Below, one piece after another: positions 1-10,365 of a stretch of DNA of 64,000 nt. Position 1 is the first letter of the stretch. Each line of letters starts with the position of its first letter. Origin of the DNA: an uncultured Chitinophagaceae bacterium (GTDB lineage Bacteria; Bacteroidota; Bacteroidia; Chitinophagales; Chitinophagaceae); assembly GCA_936908745.1 (NCBI GenBank), contig CAKZFX010000015.1, positions 1 to 64,000 on the forward strand. The letters are read 5' to 3'. The notes under the pieces were generated by a model. It did not search any database and had not been told where the DNA came from. It worked only from the letters and a program-made list of their open reading frames with translations. Position numbers and translations under genes: made by a program.

Positions 1-83
1 ACCCCGGTAACGGTACGTGTTTGGGCAAATGCCAAACTGCTAAACAAAAGTAGCATCGTTAGTAGTGATGCGATTTTTCTCAT
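1..83 (-). CDS. SusC/RagA-type TonB-dependent receptor, N-terminal fragment
   Basis: Only the first 27 codons lie in the window; the gene runs leftward off the edge. The start codon is the complement of 81-83. The peptide is a clean Sec signal peptide (MRKIAS, then a Leu/Met-rich core ending FAQ) followed at once by TRTVTG. That is the usual opening of the carboxypeptidase-regulatory domain preceding the plug of SusC/RagA outer-membrane transporters. Identification rests on this short stretch only; another carboxypeptidase-regulatory protein of the envelope would start the same way. Confidence 0.55.
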   Translation of the reverse strand, partial: MRKIASLLTMLLLFSSLAFAQTRTVTG

Positions 84-550
84 AAGTGTTATTTTAAAAT
101 TTAGAACGGGTCCGAATAACAATGTCAATGTTTTGGTTATTTACAAAAGAGACGCTGCCAGCCAACATAAAATCTTGCAGTTTTCTAAAAAAGCTATATG
201 GGAAATTGCCGTTACGTCATTCTGGACAGAAAACGTAAGACCGGTCAACTCTGTGATTGCTCCTACTTGATCGTTCACAGGAATAGTATTTTCTAAGAGA
301 AGTTTTTGGATTTTAACAAAGGAATAGCATAACGCCTACGCATTTTGTCGAATTCTGTATAGCAACTTGTCTTATTAAACAGGCAAACTTGTTTTAAACT
401 TCCGATCTTTATATCGTTATTTATTATGGGAGAGCGATATGGAAGAGCCTGTTAAGAATAAAAAGAACATTTAAAAGAAGACGAATTTGCTGATTATGGC
501 TTATTTTTTAAGCATAGCCAGCCTTGGCAACGATATAATATTTTTGAAGT
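84..550. other. Divergent intergenic region
   Basis: About 470 bases separate the leftward receptor start from the rightward amidohydrolase. No convincing ORF, RNA or strong hairpin was found. It must carry promoters for both genes; only a candidate -7 element for the rightward gene could be picked out. Confidence 0.6.
539..546 (+). promoter_or_regulatory. Candidate -7 promoter element of the amidohydrolase
   Basis: TATTTTTG matches the Bacteroidota -7 consensus TAnnTTTG. It ends 4 bases before the ATG at 551, so a transcript would be leaderless or nearly so. No clear -33 TTG lies at the expected distance, so the call is tentative. Confidence 0.35.
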
Positions 551-1732
551 ATGCAAGAGAAAATTAAATCACTGGCCCGGGAATATGCACCGGAGTTTAT
601 AGCAGTACGCCAACACCTGCACGCACACCCTGAACTGAGCTATAAAGAGTTTGAAACTTCAAAATTTGTACAATCAAAGCTGGAATCGTTTGGAATTCCC
701 TTTGAGATAAAAGCCGCTACCGGTGTTATAGGCCTGATCAAAGGCAAAAACCCTGAGAAAAGAATCGTGGCCCTTCGTGCCGATATGGACGCTTTGCCCA
801 TCAATGAAGAAAATGACATTACTTATAAATCGGTCAATGCAGGCATAATGCATGCCTGTGGCCATGATGTGCATACCACTTGTCTTTTAGGTGCGGCCAA
901 AATTTTAAATGAATTAAAAGACGAATGGGAAGGAACCGTGAAACTGATCTTTCAACCCGGTGAAGAAAAAAATCCCGGCGGCGCCAGTTTACTGATCAAA
1001 GAGAATGTGCTGGAGAACCCCAAACCTTCCTGCATTTTTGGCTTACACGTGCATCCGGGTTTACAAGTTGGCAAAATGAGTTTCCGCGCAGGTAAAGTAA
1101 TGGCCAGCGCCGATGAATTATATATAACAATCAAAGGCAAAGGCGGTCATGCCGCTTCACCGCACCTTTGTATTGACCCGATTTTGATCGCTTCGCATCT
1201 TATCATCAGCCTGCAACAGATCGTAAGCCGGAATAATAACCCTCACAACCCGACTGTATTATCAATCACTTCTTTCAAAGGGGGCGAAACAACGAATGTG
1301 ATCCCCAATGAAGTAAAACTGAAAGGCACGTTCAGGGCGATGGATGAAGAATGGCGTTTCAAAGCCCACGAGTTGATCCGTAAGCTATCAACAGATCTTG
1401 TACGCAGCATGGGTGGTGAAATTGATTTGCTGATTGATGTTGGCTATCCTTCTGTTTATAATAATGAAGCCCTGAATGAAATAGCCAAAGAAAAGGCTGA
1501 AAGCTTTATCGGTAAACAAAACGTGGAAGAAACAGAAAAACGCATGGGTGCTGAAGACTTTGGTTATTATTCGCAACAAATACCCGGTTGTTTCTTCCGG
1601 CTCGGCGTTATGAATGAAGCCAAAGGAATTACCGCCGGCGTACACACTCCTACTTTTAATATTGATGAAAATGCCATTGAGATCGGTATGGGTATGATGG
1701 CATGGCTGGGAAGCAGTGTTGCTAATCAATAA
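551..1732 (+). CDS. M20-family metal-dependent amidohydrolase
   Basis: This is a 393-residue cytoplasmic enzyme of the M20D group (N-acyl amino acid or hippurate hydrolase type), which cleaves an acyl or aminoacyl amide to a free amino acid. Metal-site motifs are visible: HACGHDVH at residues 101-108, the QPGEE motif at 135-139, GLHVHP near 159-164, and GAEDFGYY near the C terminus. The dimerisation insert (GKGGHAASPH) lies around residue 195-205. Length and the opening MQEKIKSLAREY fit the family, supporting the first ATG. It stands alone, ending at a strong terminator. Substrate cannot be told from sequence. Confidence 0.92.
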   Translation: MQEKIKSLAREYAPEFIAVRQHLHAHPELSYKEFETSKFVQSKLESFGIPFEIKAATGVIGLIKGKNPEKRIVALRADMDALPINEENDITYKSVNAGIMHACGHDVHTTCLLGAAKILNELKDEWEGTVKLIFQPGEEKNPGGASLLIKENVLENPKPSCIFGLHVHPGLQVGKMSFRAGKVMASADELYITIKGKGGHAASPHLCIDPILIASHLIISLQQIVSRNNNPHNPTVLSITSFKGGETTNVIPNEVKLKGTFRAMDEEWRFKAHELIRKLSTDLVRSMGGEIDLLIDVGYPSVYNNEALNEIAKEKAESFIGKQNVEETEKRMGAEDFGYYSQQIPGCFFRLGVMNEAKGITAGVHTPTFNIDENAIEIGMGMMAWLGSSVANQ

Positions 1733-1741
1733 AGAAATAAA

Positions 1742-1770
1742 AAGCCCTGTTCTATAAAAGAACAGGGCTT
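1742..1770. terminator. Bidirectional intrinsic terminator
   Basis: A perfect 12-bp stem (AAGCCCTGTTCT at 1742-1753 and its complement at 1759-1770) with a 5-base ATAAA loop lies between two converging genes. A-rich DNA precedes it, giving U-rich RNA for the leftward transcript, while the rightward 3' side is only weakly T-rich. Confidence 0.85.
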
Positions 1771-1788
1771 ACTTGATTCTCTCTTTGC

Positions 1789-3816
1789 TTATTTCTGAAC
1801 TACCAACTTAATATGCTGTGTTTGCGAATCTTCCATTCTCAGTGTTACGATATACGTACCCGATGAAAGATTACTGATGTTATAATCCAATTGCGACGGG
1901 TTCACTTTTGCCACCTGCAATACCAGTTGCCCGGCCATTGATCTTATTTCCAATGCAGTCACATCTTTAAGATTCGTGAAGCGAATGTTTTCTTTTGCAG
2001 GGTTAGGATATAAGCTGACCAGGTTTTGCCCTGACTTGGTTATATATCTCACTTCGCTGTATTTAAAGCTGCCGTCATTATCAACAAGTTTAAGACGGTA
2101 ATAGATCACTTTGTTGTTATACGATGCCGCTTCCACATCTTTATCAATAAATTGATAATCGGCTTCCGTTTCATTGGCTATTGCATCCACCCTGCCGATT
2201 GACTGGTAGCTGATGCCATCTACGGAACGCTCAACACCATAATAAGTTCCGGCCGTTTCAATACCTGTTCCCTTCCATGTCAGTTTGCCCCAGTTGTTAA
2301 ACCATGCGGCTTTGAATAATTGAATACCAATCGGCAAAGTAGTATTAGCGGCAGGGTCATTTACAGTAATATATACGGTTGCTTTGGCGCAAGCCACCGG
2401 TGAACCATTATCACAGATTTCGTAAGGAAAATTAATGGCACCCGTAAAGGCCGGGTCCGGCACAAAGGAATAGTCGCCATTCGCGTCTATTGTAAAAGTC
2501 CCTTTTCCTGCCACCGTTTTTGTTTCTGCCACTACCGTTGACGTCTGCCCGCTTTCAGGGTTTGTATCATTATTTTTTGCATTGCCGGTAGCAGTCATAT
2601 TTTTTGTCGTTCTTGAATAGTCATCAGCTGCAAGGATTGTATTATCCTGTCCCGGAACAGAGGGAGGCAACACAGTTATGATTTGCATGGCGGTGGCACA
2701 TTTAGGCGTTGTATTATTATCACAAACCTTGTAATACAAAGTATCCCTGCCATAAAAACCGGTATTGGGTGTGTAGGTAATATCACCTGTGGTTGCATTA
2801 ATTGATGCTGTACCATTTGCAGGTAGTGTTACCACCGATACGGTAGATGGCTGTAATGGGTACGCAGGGTCCATAGAGTTATCATTTGCCAGTGTTTTTA
2901 TTACAACAGGTGTTGCTTCATTTGTGCTGGCAATATCAGTATTGGCTACAGGATTGGTAGAGGCAGGAGTAATACCTGTTACTGTAATAGTCAATGTAGA
3001 ATTAATACATTCATCAGGATAAGTAGGATAGGAAGGTGAGCAAACCGGTACATTGTATGTATACACACCCGGTACATTGCCGGTAAAGGAATAAGAGCCA
3101 TCGGGGTTAAATGTAAGATTGGGAGCAGAACCAGATGGGCTGCCTGTCAGTACAGGCGTGCCATAGGTGGTGCCCGGAGGGTTTTTATCGTTGGTACTCA
3201 CATTGCCATTCACAGGCACATTCACATACGTATTATTAATATCCGGAGCAGGGCCTATATAAGCAAATAATGCCTCTGCCTTTGTGTTATTGGCAGCAGA
3301 AGCATCCGCATCGCCTACACAGCTTGCTGAAATGGCATACCTGTTTACATTTACACTATATGTATTTGTAACACCTGCTCTTTTAGCTTTCACCCATATT
3401 TCTATATCGCAGGCATTACCATCAGCTGTGGGACCACCACTGTTGATAAGAGAAATCACGTCTGTCCCTGTTTCGCCGGGTATTACCGTCCATACGCCAC
3501 ATGCATTGGATATATAAGGAGCTACAAATTCAAAATCTTCGTCGCTTCCCAGTGAAATACGGATATTAATTGTATTTGCAGGAATAGGATCATCACCTGC
3601 ATTTGCAAAACGGAACGGCACTTTTACAGGCACTCCCACTATCATATTCAGGTTTGGAGTGGCATTTGTAATTTGAGGGTTTGCCAGCTGGTTTGTAGCA
3701 GGCGAGCATGGACCTGCCGGAGTTTGTGCATTTGTTATTTCGGTTAACAAAAGCAGGATCGCCAGGAGGAATGCTACCGTGATTTTTAAAGTTTTTTTCA
3801 TATCGCTTGTTTTCAT
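1789..3816 (-). CDS. Secreted multidomain protein with T9SS type A sorting domain
   Basis: 675 residues. A Sec signal peptide is followed by a CARDB-like beta-sandwich, then Ig/cadherin-like modules with repeated VSTND, PVCSP and YKVCDN motifs, and a C-terminal Por sorting domain (SLYPNPAKENIRF, then SSGTYIVTLRMEDSQ and a final basic KLVVQK). Such proteins cross the outer membrane by T9SS and are released or anchored as adhesins. Two starts are possible: the ATG at 3816, or codon 6 at 3801. The second gives a more usual MKKTLK signal peptide and is slightly preferred. It begins 3 bases after the stop of the 2181-residue gene, so the two are one operon. The same modules recur in that larger protein, pointing to shared origin by duplication. 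Confidence 0.85.
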   Translation of the reverse strand: MKTSDMKKTLKITVAFLLAILLLLTEITNAQTPAGPCSPATNQLANPQITNATPNLNMIVGVPVKVPFRFANAGDDPIPANTINIRISLGSDEDFEFVAPYISNACGVWTVIPGETGTDVISLINSGGPTADGNACDIEIWVKAKRAGVTNTYSVNVNRYAISASCVGDADASAANNTKAEALFAYIGPAPDINNTYVNVPVNGNVSTNDKNPPGTTYGTPVLTGSPSGSAPNLTFNPDGSYSFTGNVPGVYTYNVPVCSPSYPTYPDECINSTLTITVTGITPASTNPVANTDIASTNEATPVVIKTLANDNSMDPAYPLQPSTVSVVTLPANGTASINATTGDITYTPNTGFYGRDTLYYKVCDNNTTPKCATAMQIITVLPPSVPGQDNTILAADDYSRTTKNMTATGNAKNNDTNPESGQTSTVVAETKTVAGKGTFTIDANGDYSFVPDPAFTGAINFPYEICDNGSPVACAKATVYITVNDPAANTTLPIGIQLFKAAWFNNWGKLTWKGTGIETAGTYYGVERSVDGISYQSIGRVDAIANETEADYQFIDKDVEAASYNNKVIYYRLKLVDNDGSFKYSEVRYITKSGQNLVSLYPNPAKENIRFTNLKDVTALEIRSMAGQLVLQVAKVNPSQLDYNISNLSSGTYIVTLRMEDSQTQHIKLVVQK

Positions 3817-3819
3817 TTG

Positions 3820-6800
3820 TTATTTATTGATTGACACTTCTGCGCCAACAGTATTATTGGTATTATTAATTTCTCCGCCAGCGTTTGAGCGTATCGTAGC
3901 AGTTACCGCTACTTTAGTAGCCGTACTACTCAGGTTCGCCCTTGTCACTGTGAACCCGATCCTGCTGACAGATCCCACGTTTATAACTTTACCGGGCTTC
4001 AGGACAAATGTGAGGTTCACTGCATCTTCGGTAAAGTCCCAATCCGTATTATTCACCTGTGTGGTACCAAATACAGACAAGCTGGTCATTGTACCATCAG
4101 AAGTAAACGTAAATCCTGAAACATTAGCAGGCTTTGTTATCCTGACCCGTATCTGGCCTTTCGAAGGGTCTGCCACACCTGTTAAAATATTAGTGATATC
4201 CACGTAGGCGTTTGTACTCTGCCCTTTATTAAGACTTGTTCTCCTGAAAGTGAATACCGGCGTCAGGTCGGGTATCGGCACCACCACGATATGCAGCGTG
4301 GCGCTGGCACAGGCCTGTATAGTTGGCGCCGTCACCACATCGCAGGTGGTATACGGAAAATCAACCGGGCCGCTAAAGCCATCTGCCGGCACAAAGCTGT
4401 AAGAGCCATCTGTGTTCAATGTCAATGTGCCTTTGCCTGCTATCGTGGTTGTTTGTGCTGTTACTGTTTGCGGATCACCTTCAGGGTCGCTGTCATTAGT
4501 CTTCACATTACCACTAACGGCTGTATTGTATAATGTTTGCGCATAGTCATCAGTAGCCTGTGTACTGTTAGGGCTTCCCTCGGGCAATACATCTATATAC
4601 ACCCAGGTGGTGGCACATTTGGCGGGCGACTGGTTATCACATACTGAATATTGTAATGAATCTTTACCAACAAACCCTGTATTGGGCGTGTAAATACCTG
4701 TTGCAGGATCAAATGTTCCGTTCAACGGATTTGTAACCACCACAGGTGTGCTTAAGATACATAACGGACCATTCTGGCATTTATCATTTGATAAAATAGA
4801 AATTACCACTGGCTGATCCACAAGCGTGGTGGCATAGTCAGGATTGGCCAGCGGGCCTTCATCCAAAGTGCCTGTTAATACGGTAATGGTCAGCGGCACA
4901 GTGGTGCAACTCGTACCCGGTTCTGCTTCACATACCGGTACGTTGAATGTATATACACCTGGTGTGGCACAAGTGAATGTATAGCTTCCATCAGCCGCCA
5001 CAGCAGGCATGCATGATGAAGGATTGGCCGGGTTCGGTGCAGGATTACTGTACGTGCCTCCTGTAGTGCCATCATTGGTGCTTACATTTCCATCCAATTT
5101 TACATTTACATACGTTACCCCAAAATCAGGATCATATTTTAGCACTTTAGGCTCTACTAATATGTGTATAGTAGCATTGGCACAGGCTATTGGATTCCCG
5201 TTATCACAGGTTTCATAAATAAAGTCTACCGGGCCGCTGAAAGTACTGACCGGGACAAATGTGAAAGTGCCATCCGCATTCAAGGTCAATGTCCCTTTTC
5301 CTGCAACTGTTTCTGTTTTAACTGTAACGGTTTGCATATTCCCTTCAGGATCTGTATCATTCATTTTTACATTGCCGCTTACAGGCGTATTATACGATGT
5401 TTGCACATAATCATCTGCCGCCTGTGTACTGTTGGGCGCATTGGATGGTAATACATTTATATATACCCATGCAGTATCACATTTAGCAACAGGTTGCTGA
5501 TTATCACAAACTGAATATTGTAATGAGTCTTTCCCGGTATAGCCCGGATCAGGCGTGTAAACACCGGTGGATGGATTGAATGAGCCATTTGCAGGCGGTG
5601 TTACAATAGCTGGTGTTCCCAATGTGCAGGCAGGTCCGTTCTGGCATTTGTCATTACTTTTAATAGCAATGGTCACCGGTGTACCGGATTTGGTTGTTCC
5701 ATAATCAGGATTGGCAACAGGAGCACTTGTTTCATCTTTCGGATCAAGTACTGTAATTGTTAACGGAACCGTTGTGCAGTTGACAGATGGCGAAGGCTCG
5801 CATACCGGCACATTGAATACATACACGCCGGGAGTACTGCAAGTAAATGTATAGCGGCCATCTGCCTCCACAGCCGGTACGCAACCGGAAGGGTTTGCCG
5901 GATTGGCGGGAGGGTTGCCATAAGTTGTTCCTCCCGGCAATGGATTATCATTAGTGCTTACGTTTCCATTTAATGGCACATCCACATACGTTACCCCAAA
6001 ATCAGGATCATAAACCGGCTCTTGAGGCTCTACAAGAATATGCAGTGTAGCCTGTGCACAAGCTGTAGCAGTGGGCGACACCACCACATCGCAGGTGGTA
6101 TAAGGAAACTCCACAGGCCCGCTAAAACCAGCTGCCGGCACAAAAGTGTAAGTACCATCCGTATTTAATGTCAATGTTCCTTTACCGGCAATCGTACTTG
6201 TTTGTGCGGTTACATTTTGCGGGTTGCCCTGCGGGTCGGTATCATTTGTTTTTACATTGCCACTTACAGGCGTATTGTAAAAGGTCTGCACATAATCATC
6301 TGTTGCGTCGGTTGAGTTAGGCGCTGTACCGGGCATTACAGTAATATATACCCAGGTGGTATCGCATTTGGATGGCGACTGGTTATCACATACTGCATAT
6401 TGCAACGAATCTTTTCCCACAAACCCTGCTATAGGTGTATATACACCAGTGGAAGGATTAAACAGGCCATTCAACGCCGGCGTTATTACGGAAGGCGTTC
6501 CTAATGTGCAGGAAGGCCCGTTCTGGCATTTGTCATTACTTTTTACCTGCAGCGTTACCGGCGTATTGAGTTTTGTAACTCCATAATCAGGATTAGCCAC
6601 CGGCGCTGATGTCTCATCATTTGGATCTAATACAGTAATGGTCAACGGCACTGTTTTGCAAAGCGTGGATGGGCTAGGTTCACATACCGGCACATTAAAT
6701 ACATACACACCCGGTGTGGCACAGGTAAATGAATATTTGCCATTGGATGAAATAACAGGCAGGCAGTTGCTTGGATTTTCGGGGTTTGGGGCAGGATTGC

Positions 6801-9800
6801 TATACGTGCTGCCGGGTGTCTCGTAATCATTCGTGCTTACATCACCATCCAGTTTCACATTTACATACGTAACACCAAAATCGGGATTATGGACCGGCTG
6901 GAAAGGGCAATCCGCACTTGTTTCGCTACCGTTCTGGCTGCTGCCAACAGACTGGCCGCCATTTGCAATCACAGGTACGCCGTTCGCATCTACTGTGTTG
7001 CCAAGATTAACAGTAACCGGTTGGATGGAAGAGCCTGTATAACCTACACCATCGTTTCCGCCATCTAATGCAGAAGCCCGGAGATCAGAAGCCAGCATTG
7101 GCCCGCCGCCTTCAATGGCATCCGGGCATCCGTCGCCATCGCTGTCAAGATCTTTATCATTAGGAATACCATCTCCATCCAGGTCACATACAGGCCCATC
7201 ATTGGCACGTACGGCCACCCTGTCTATCAAAAAGTCGCCTACAAAAGTGCCGCCTACAGTTACCATGAATAAGAGGTAATAATTACCCGGCGTTGTGATC
7301 GTAAAGGTGCCGGAAAAATTCCTGTAATTGGGTGAGTCGGTACCCGAAGGCAGGTCATCGGTATTGACAACCGTTAATATTTTTTCGATCTTTTTCGTAT
7401 CAATATTGTAGATGGCCACGGCATTTTCGCCATGCGAATTATCCGCACGCTGGCGCAGGTCAAAACTATAATCATAGCTGCCTGCCCATAAGGGTTGCTG
7501 AAATTTATATATCAGCGCTGAACTGTCCTGCGCTTCATTTAAAGCGTTGTAAATACCTGTTGACGGATTGGCATTCGGCCCTTCGAGCTCATCAAACAAA
7601 CCACCGGTAAGGCTGGAGTTGGCAAATGTTCCTGATGCCTGCACATTCGGCCCATAATTGTATACCGTATAAGGAGAAGCATAGCCCAATGCAGTTGTAT
7701 AAGGTTTGTCGGCATAAAACCAATGCGTGGAAGGAATCGTTGAATACTGCCCTCCCGAAGCATAAGGCTCGGTAAATGCTCCATATTTTACGAGATTAGC
7801 ACCGCTACCTGTCGTGCATTCGTCTTTATCTAAAATCCCGTCGTTGTCATCATCCAGATCCAGCGGGTCAGGCACACCATCACCATCCGTATCCTTACAT
7901 AAATTAAGATTGCTCTTAATAGCATACATATTGTAATAAGATGTATTATAGTTGACCGTAGCGGTATAAGTATCATTATTTTCCAGGCTGCTGGCAAGTC
8001 CATTTGTGCCATAAGGACCTTGTGCGATACTATTGCCGGAGACCAATGTTCCAGGCACTTTTGCTTCCTGTGCGTCTGTGCAGCCATCATTATCACTGTC
8101 GGGGTCAAGACGGTTGGGAATATTATCCCCGTCGGTATCAAGAGTACAATTGGCTGGTTCATTTTGTGGCCGGAGTACTATTGCATACACTTCGGACGTA
8201 TTGGCATCAAAAGTAGAAGTGATACCCCCGGTAATAAGCTCTAAAATAAATTCATACTTTGTAATAGTCAATTTACCCACAGGTACAACGAATGAAGCAT
8301 TATACTGTATCCAATTACCTGTTTTCAGCACATCCTTATCATCTGCTGAAGGATAATGTTTGTGTGTAAATGTTCCCTTATCAGTATGTAATATAACATT
8401 CACCGTCAGGTCTGCCTGGTATGCATCTGACAGCGTATTTTTTACATTATCATAAAAGTCAACAGCCATTGTAAGCCTGCCTGCTGTTTCTGGTATCACA
8501 ATCGGTGATGAAGGAGTGAAATAAGCATCTGTTGTGCCGCCACCACCTGCATTATCAAAGCCATTGATATACTCTGTAATACCCGATGGATTAGACTGGC
8601 CGCCTGAAAGCTGCACATAATTTTGTGTACTTGTCCAGTTCATGGTTGAACCCGCACCCGCTGTCAATGTGCCGTCGGCACTTTTTAATACAACAGGGAT
8701 TGTAGAGCTGCCGTCTGTGCCGTCACATTCAACAATATCCGGCACCCCATCATTATCATCATCAATATCCCGCACATCATCCACACCATCATTGTCGGTA
8801 TCAATACATGCATTCAGACTGCTGTTAACAGCAAACTCGTCATAGGTAATAGCCGCATCCGGTGCGCCATCATTATCAGCATCTACCGCATCCACTAAAC
8901 CATCAGCATTTGAATCGGCGCCGGTAAACTGGTAATTGACCGTTTTGAAACTTGTCACATTACTTTCATACGCATCACTGCAACCATCATTATCGCTATC
9001 AAGGTCCTGGTGATTAAGTTTTCCATCTCCATCCGTATCAGTAGCGCAGGAAGATTTAGGATGCAAAGAAGCATTATACCCCGAAAGCCGGACATGGACC
9101 TCATTGATCCGTGCATAAGAACTTGTGCCGGACACACCCTGTATTCTTAGTTTATTGAATTTATCATTTGGGAAGCCACTGTTCGTAAATGTTTCAGTGG
9201 CATTTACAATCGTTGTAAACTTAGCGGCTGATAAGTTTTTCCAGGCACTTCCATTCCACCCTTGCAGCATTACACTGCCACTGGAAGTGCTGGCAGATAT
9301 GCTATAAGCTCCCATTTCCAGGTCAAGGGAGGTGATCTTTACATAGTCTTTTAATGCCAGCTCTATTACGGTAATATCCGTCAACGCCTGCCCCGAAGAA
9401 TTAAGTTGAGAAAATGTAGTGGTGTTTTTATCAACAGCATTTGTAAGCGGGTACGATGTATTCCATACCAGTTGCGATGTTGCTGTAAAAATGTCCATTT
9501 CTGCTTCCGAATAGAAACAGTCCGGACTTTCCACGGCGTCGGGCACGCCATCATTATCGTCATCCATATCATTTTTATTGGATATGCCGTCACAATCTAA
9601 ATCACCGTCTGTACTTATCATAGTGGTGGCAGCCCCTCCCACACCCGAATAACAATTATTAGCTGAATTATAAAAGGCCGCATAAAACACAGAGCCGCTT
9701 ACTGCAGCAGGATTAGTGACCTTATTGGCATTACTGGCTGGCGTGCCGCTGTGCCATGTTAATGTTGATCCGGCCGGGGTATTGCTGGCTGTGATAGTTG

Positions 9801-10365
9801 TAAGGTTATACGTTTGAGAAGGACAGACATTCGTAACGGTCGTTGCAGATAATGCAGGGGCAATATTTACATTACAGGTATAACATATTTTCCTGACGAG
9901 TTGTACCGCATCTATAGTAATATATAAGCCATTGTTGGTTTCGCCTGTTATATTCAGTTGGGCAAACTCGGTTATCCCTGCAGGTATTACATACTTAACG
10001 GTCGTATAGCTGCTGCTGAACGAGCTGGACAGCACAGCACCTGAGTTAAAACTACTGCTGCCAACGCTTGAAAACACAAAAGCGCCTTTCCGGCTGTCAA
10101 GGTATTTTGCTGTTATCGCTATGGTATCGCCTGCACGAAAACCGGCCGCACTTGAATATACCACGTTGGCCCCATCACTGTATAAATTACCGCCGCTGCC
10201 ATCCAGGCTGTTAGTGCTGATAGTGGTATAGCCATCCGCATTGCCATTGCTTACCCATGAAACAGCAGGTGATTCTGTATAAGAACCATAGGAACATGAC
10301 TGGCTGTAAGCAGTAGCGCCGGCAGTAAATAAGAACAGTAACAGCGTTAGTAAAGTTTTCATCAT
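3820..10365 (-). CDS. Giant secreted thrombospondin-3 / cadherin-like repeat protein
   Basis: 2181 residues. A signal peptide (MMKTLLTLLLFLF to AYSQS) precedes a beta-sandwich N domain and an F5/8-like region. Six calcium-binding thrombospondin type 3 blocks (DTDGDG, DLDSDNDGC patterns) occur near residues 255, 441, 521, 738, 821 and 1058. Three tandem units of about 290 residues span roughly 1157-2030, each opening DFGVTYV and containing VSTND, NVPVCEPSP, KSNDKCQNGP and CDNQSP. The last 150 residues form a CARDB-like domain. No type A sorting domain ends the chain, although its operon partner has one, so its export and anchoring route is unclear. Acidic DxDxDG repeats imply calcium stabilisation. 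Probable cell-surface adhesin or matrix protein. Confidence 0.82.
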   Translation of the reverse strand: MMKTLLTLLLFLFTAGATAYSQSCSYGSYTESPAVSWVSNGNADGYTTISTNSLDGSGGNLYSDGANVVYSSAAGFRAGDTIAITAKYLDSRKGAFVFSSVGSSSFNSGAVLSSSFSSSYTTVKYVIPAGITEFAQLNITGETNNGLYITIDAVQLVRKICYTCNVNIAPALSATTVTNVCPSQTYNLTTITASNTPAGSTLTWHSGTPASNANKVTNPAAVSGSVFYAAFYNSANNCYSGVGGAATTMISTDGDLDCDGISNKNDMDDDNDGVPDAVESPDCFYSEAEMDIFTATSQLVWNTSYPLTNAVDKNTTTFSQLNSSGQALTDITVIELALKDYVKITSLDLEMGAYSISASTSSGSVMLQGWNGSAWKNLSAAKFTTIVNATETFTNSGFPNDKFNKLRIQGVSGTSSYARINEVHVRLSGYNASLHPKSSCATDTDGDGKLNHQDLDSDNDGCSDAYESNVTSFKTVNYQFTGADSNADGLVDAVDADNDGAPDAAITYDEFAVNSSLNACIDTDNDGVDDVRDIDDDNDGVPDIVECDGTDGSSTIPVVLKSADGTLTAGAGSTMNWTSTQNYVQLSGGQSNPSGITEYINGFDNAGGGGTTDAYFTPSSPIVIPETAGRLTMAVDFYDNVKNTLSDAYQADLTVNVILHTDKGTFTHKHYPSADDKDVLKTGNWIQYNASFVVPVGKLTITKYEFILELITGGITSTFDANTSEVYAIVLRPQNEPANCTLDTDGDNIPNRLDPDSDNDGCTDAQEAKVPGTLVSGNSIAQGPYGTNGLASSLENNDTYTATVNYNTSYYNMYAIKSNLNLCKDTDGDGVPDPLDLDDDNDGILDKDECTTGSGANLVKYGAFTEPYASGGQYSTIPSTHWFYADKPYTTALGYASPYTVYNYGPNVQASGTFANSSLTGGLFDELEGPNANPSTGIYNALNEAQDSSALIYKFQQPLWAGSYDYSFDLRQRADNSHGENAVAIYNIDTKKIEKILTVVNTDDLPSGTDSPNYRNFSGTFTITTPGNYYLLFMVTVGGTFVGDFLIDRVAVRANDGPVCDLDGDGIPNDKDLDSDGDGCPDAIEGGGPMLASDLRASALDGGNDGVGYTGSSIQPVTVNLGNTVDANGVPVIANGGQSVGSSQNGSETSADCPFQPVHNPDFGVTYVNVKLDGDVSTNDYETPGSTYSNPAPNPENPSNCLPVISSNGKYSFTCATPGVYVFNVPVCEPSPSTLCKTVPLTITVLDPNDETSAPVANPDYGVTKLNTPVTLQVKSNDKCQNGPSCTLGTPSVITPALNGLFNPSTGVYTPIAGFVGKDSLQYAVCDNQSPSKCDTTWVYITVMPGTAPNSTDATDDYVQTFYNTPVSGNVKTNDTDPQGNPQNVTAQTSTIAGKGTLTLNTDGTYTFVPAAGFSGPVEFPYTTCDVVVSPTATACAQATLHILVEPQEPVYDPDFGVTYVDVPLNGNVSTNDNPLPGGTTYGNPPANPANPSGCVPAVEADGRYTFTCSTPGVYVFNVPVCEPSPSVNCTTVPLTITVLDPKDETSAPVANPDYGTTKSGTPVTIAIKSNDKCQNGPACTLGTPAIVTPPANGSFNPSTGVYTPDPGYTGKDSLQYSVCDNQQPVAKCDTAWVYINVLPSNAPNSTQAADDYVQTSYNTPVSGNVKMNDTDPEGNMQTVTVKTETVAGKGTLTLNADGTFTFVPVSTFSGPVDFIYETCDNGNPIACANATIHILVEPKVLKYDPDFGVTYVNVKLDGNVSTNDGTTGGTYSNPAPNPANPSSCMPAVAADGSYTFTCATPGVYTFNVPVCEAEPGTSCTTVPLTITVLTGTLDEGPLANPDYATTLVDQPVVISILSNDKCQNGPLCILSTPVVVTNPLNGTFDPATGIYTPNTGFVGKDSLQYSVCDNQSPAKCATTWVYIDVLPEGSPNSTQATDDYAQTLYNTAVSGNVKTNDSDPEGDPQTVTAQTTTIAGKGTLTLNTDGSYSFVPADGFSGPVDFPYTTCDVVTAPTIQACASATLHIVVVPIPDLTPVFTFRRTSLNKGQSTNAYVDITNILTGVADPSKGQIRVRITKPANVSGFTFTSDGTMTSLSVFGTTQVNNTDWDFTEDAVNLTFVLKPGKVINVGSVSRIGFTVTRANLSSTATKVAVTATIRSNAGGEINNTNNTVGAEVSINK
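4275..6895. repeat. Three tandem ~880-bp coding modules
   Basis: The module opening (reverse complement of the DFGVTYV coding stretch) recurs near 6887, 6005 and 5128, giving units of about 880 bases. Long stretches are close to identical at DNA level, for example the block encoding VYVFNVPVCEPSP. Boundaries are approximate. Similar but more diverged text occurs in the neighbouring 675-residue gene. Confidence 0.8.

Noticed and set aside
3799..3822. Frameshift splitting one giant gene into the 2181- and 675-residue proteins
   Set aside because: The downstream gene has its own complete signal peptide right after the upstream stop, so these are two genes rather than a broken one.
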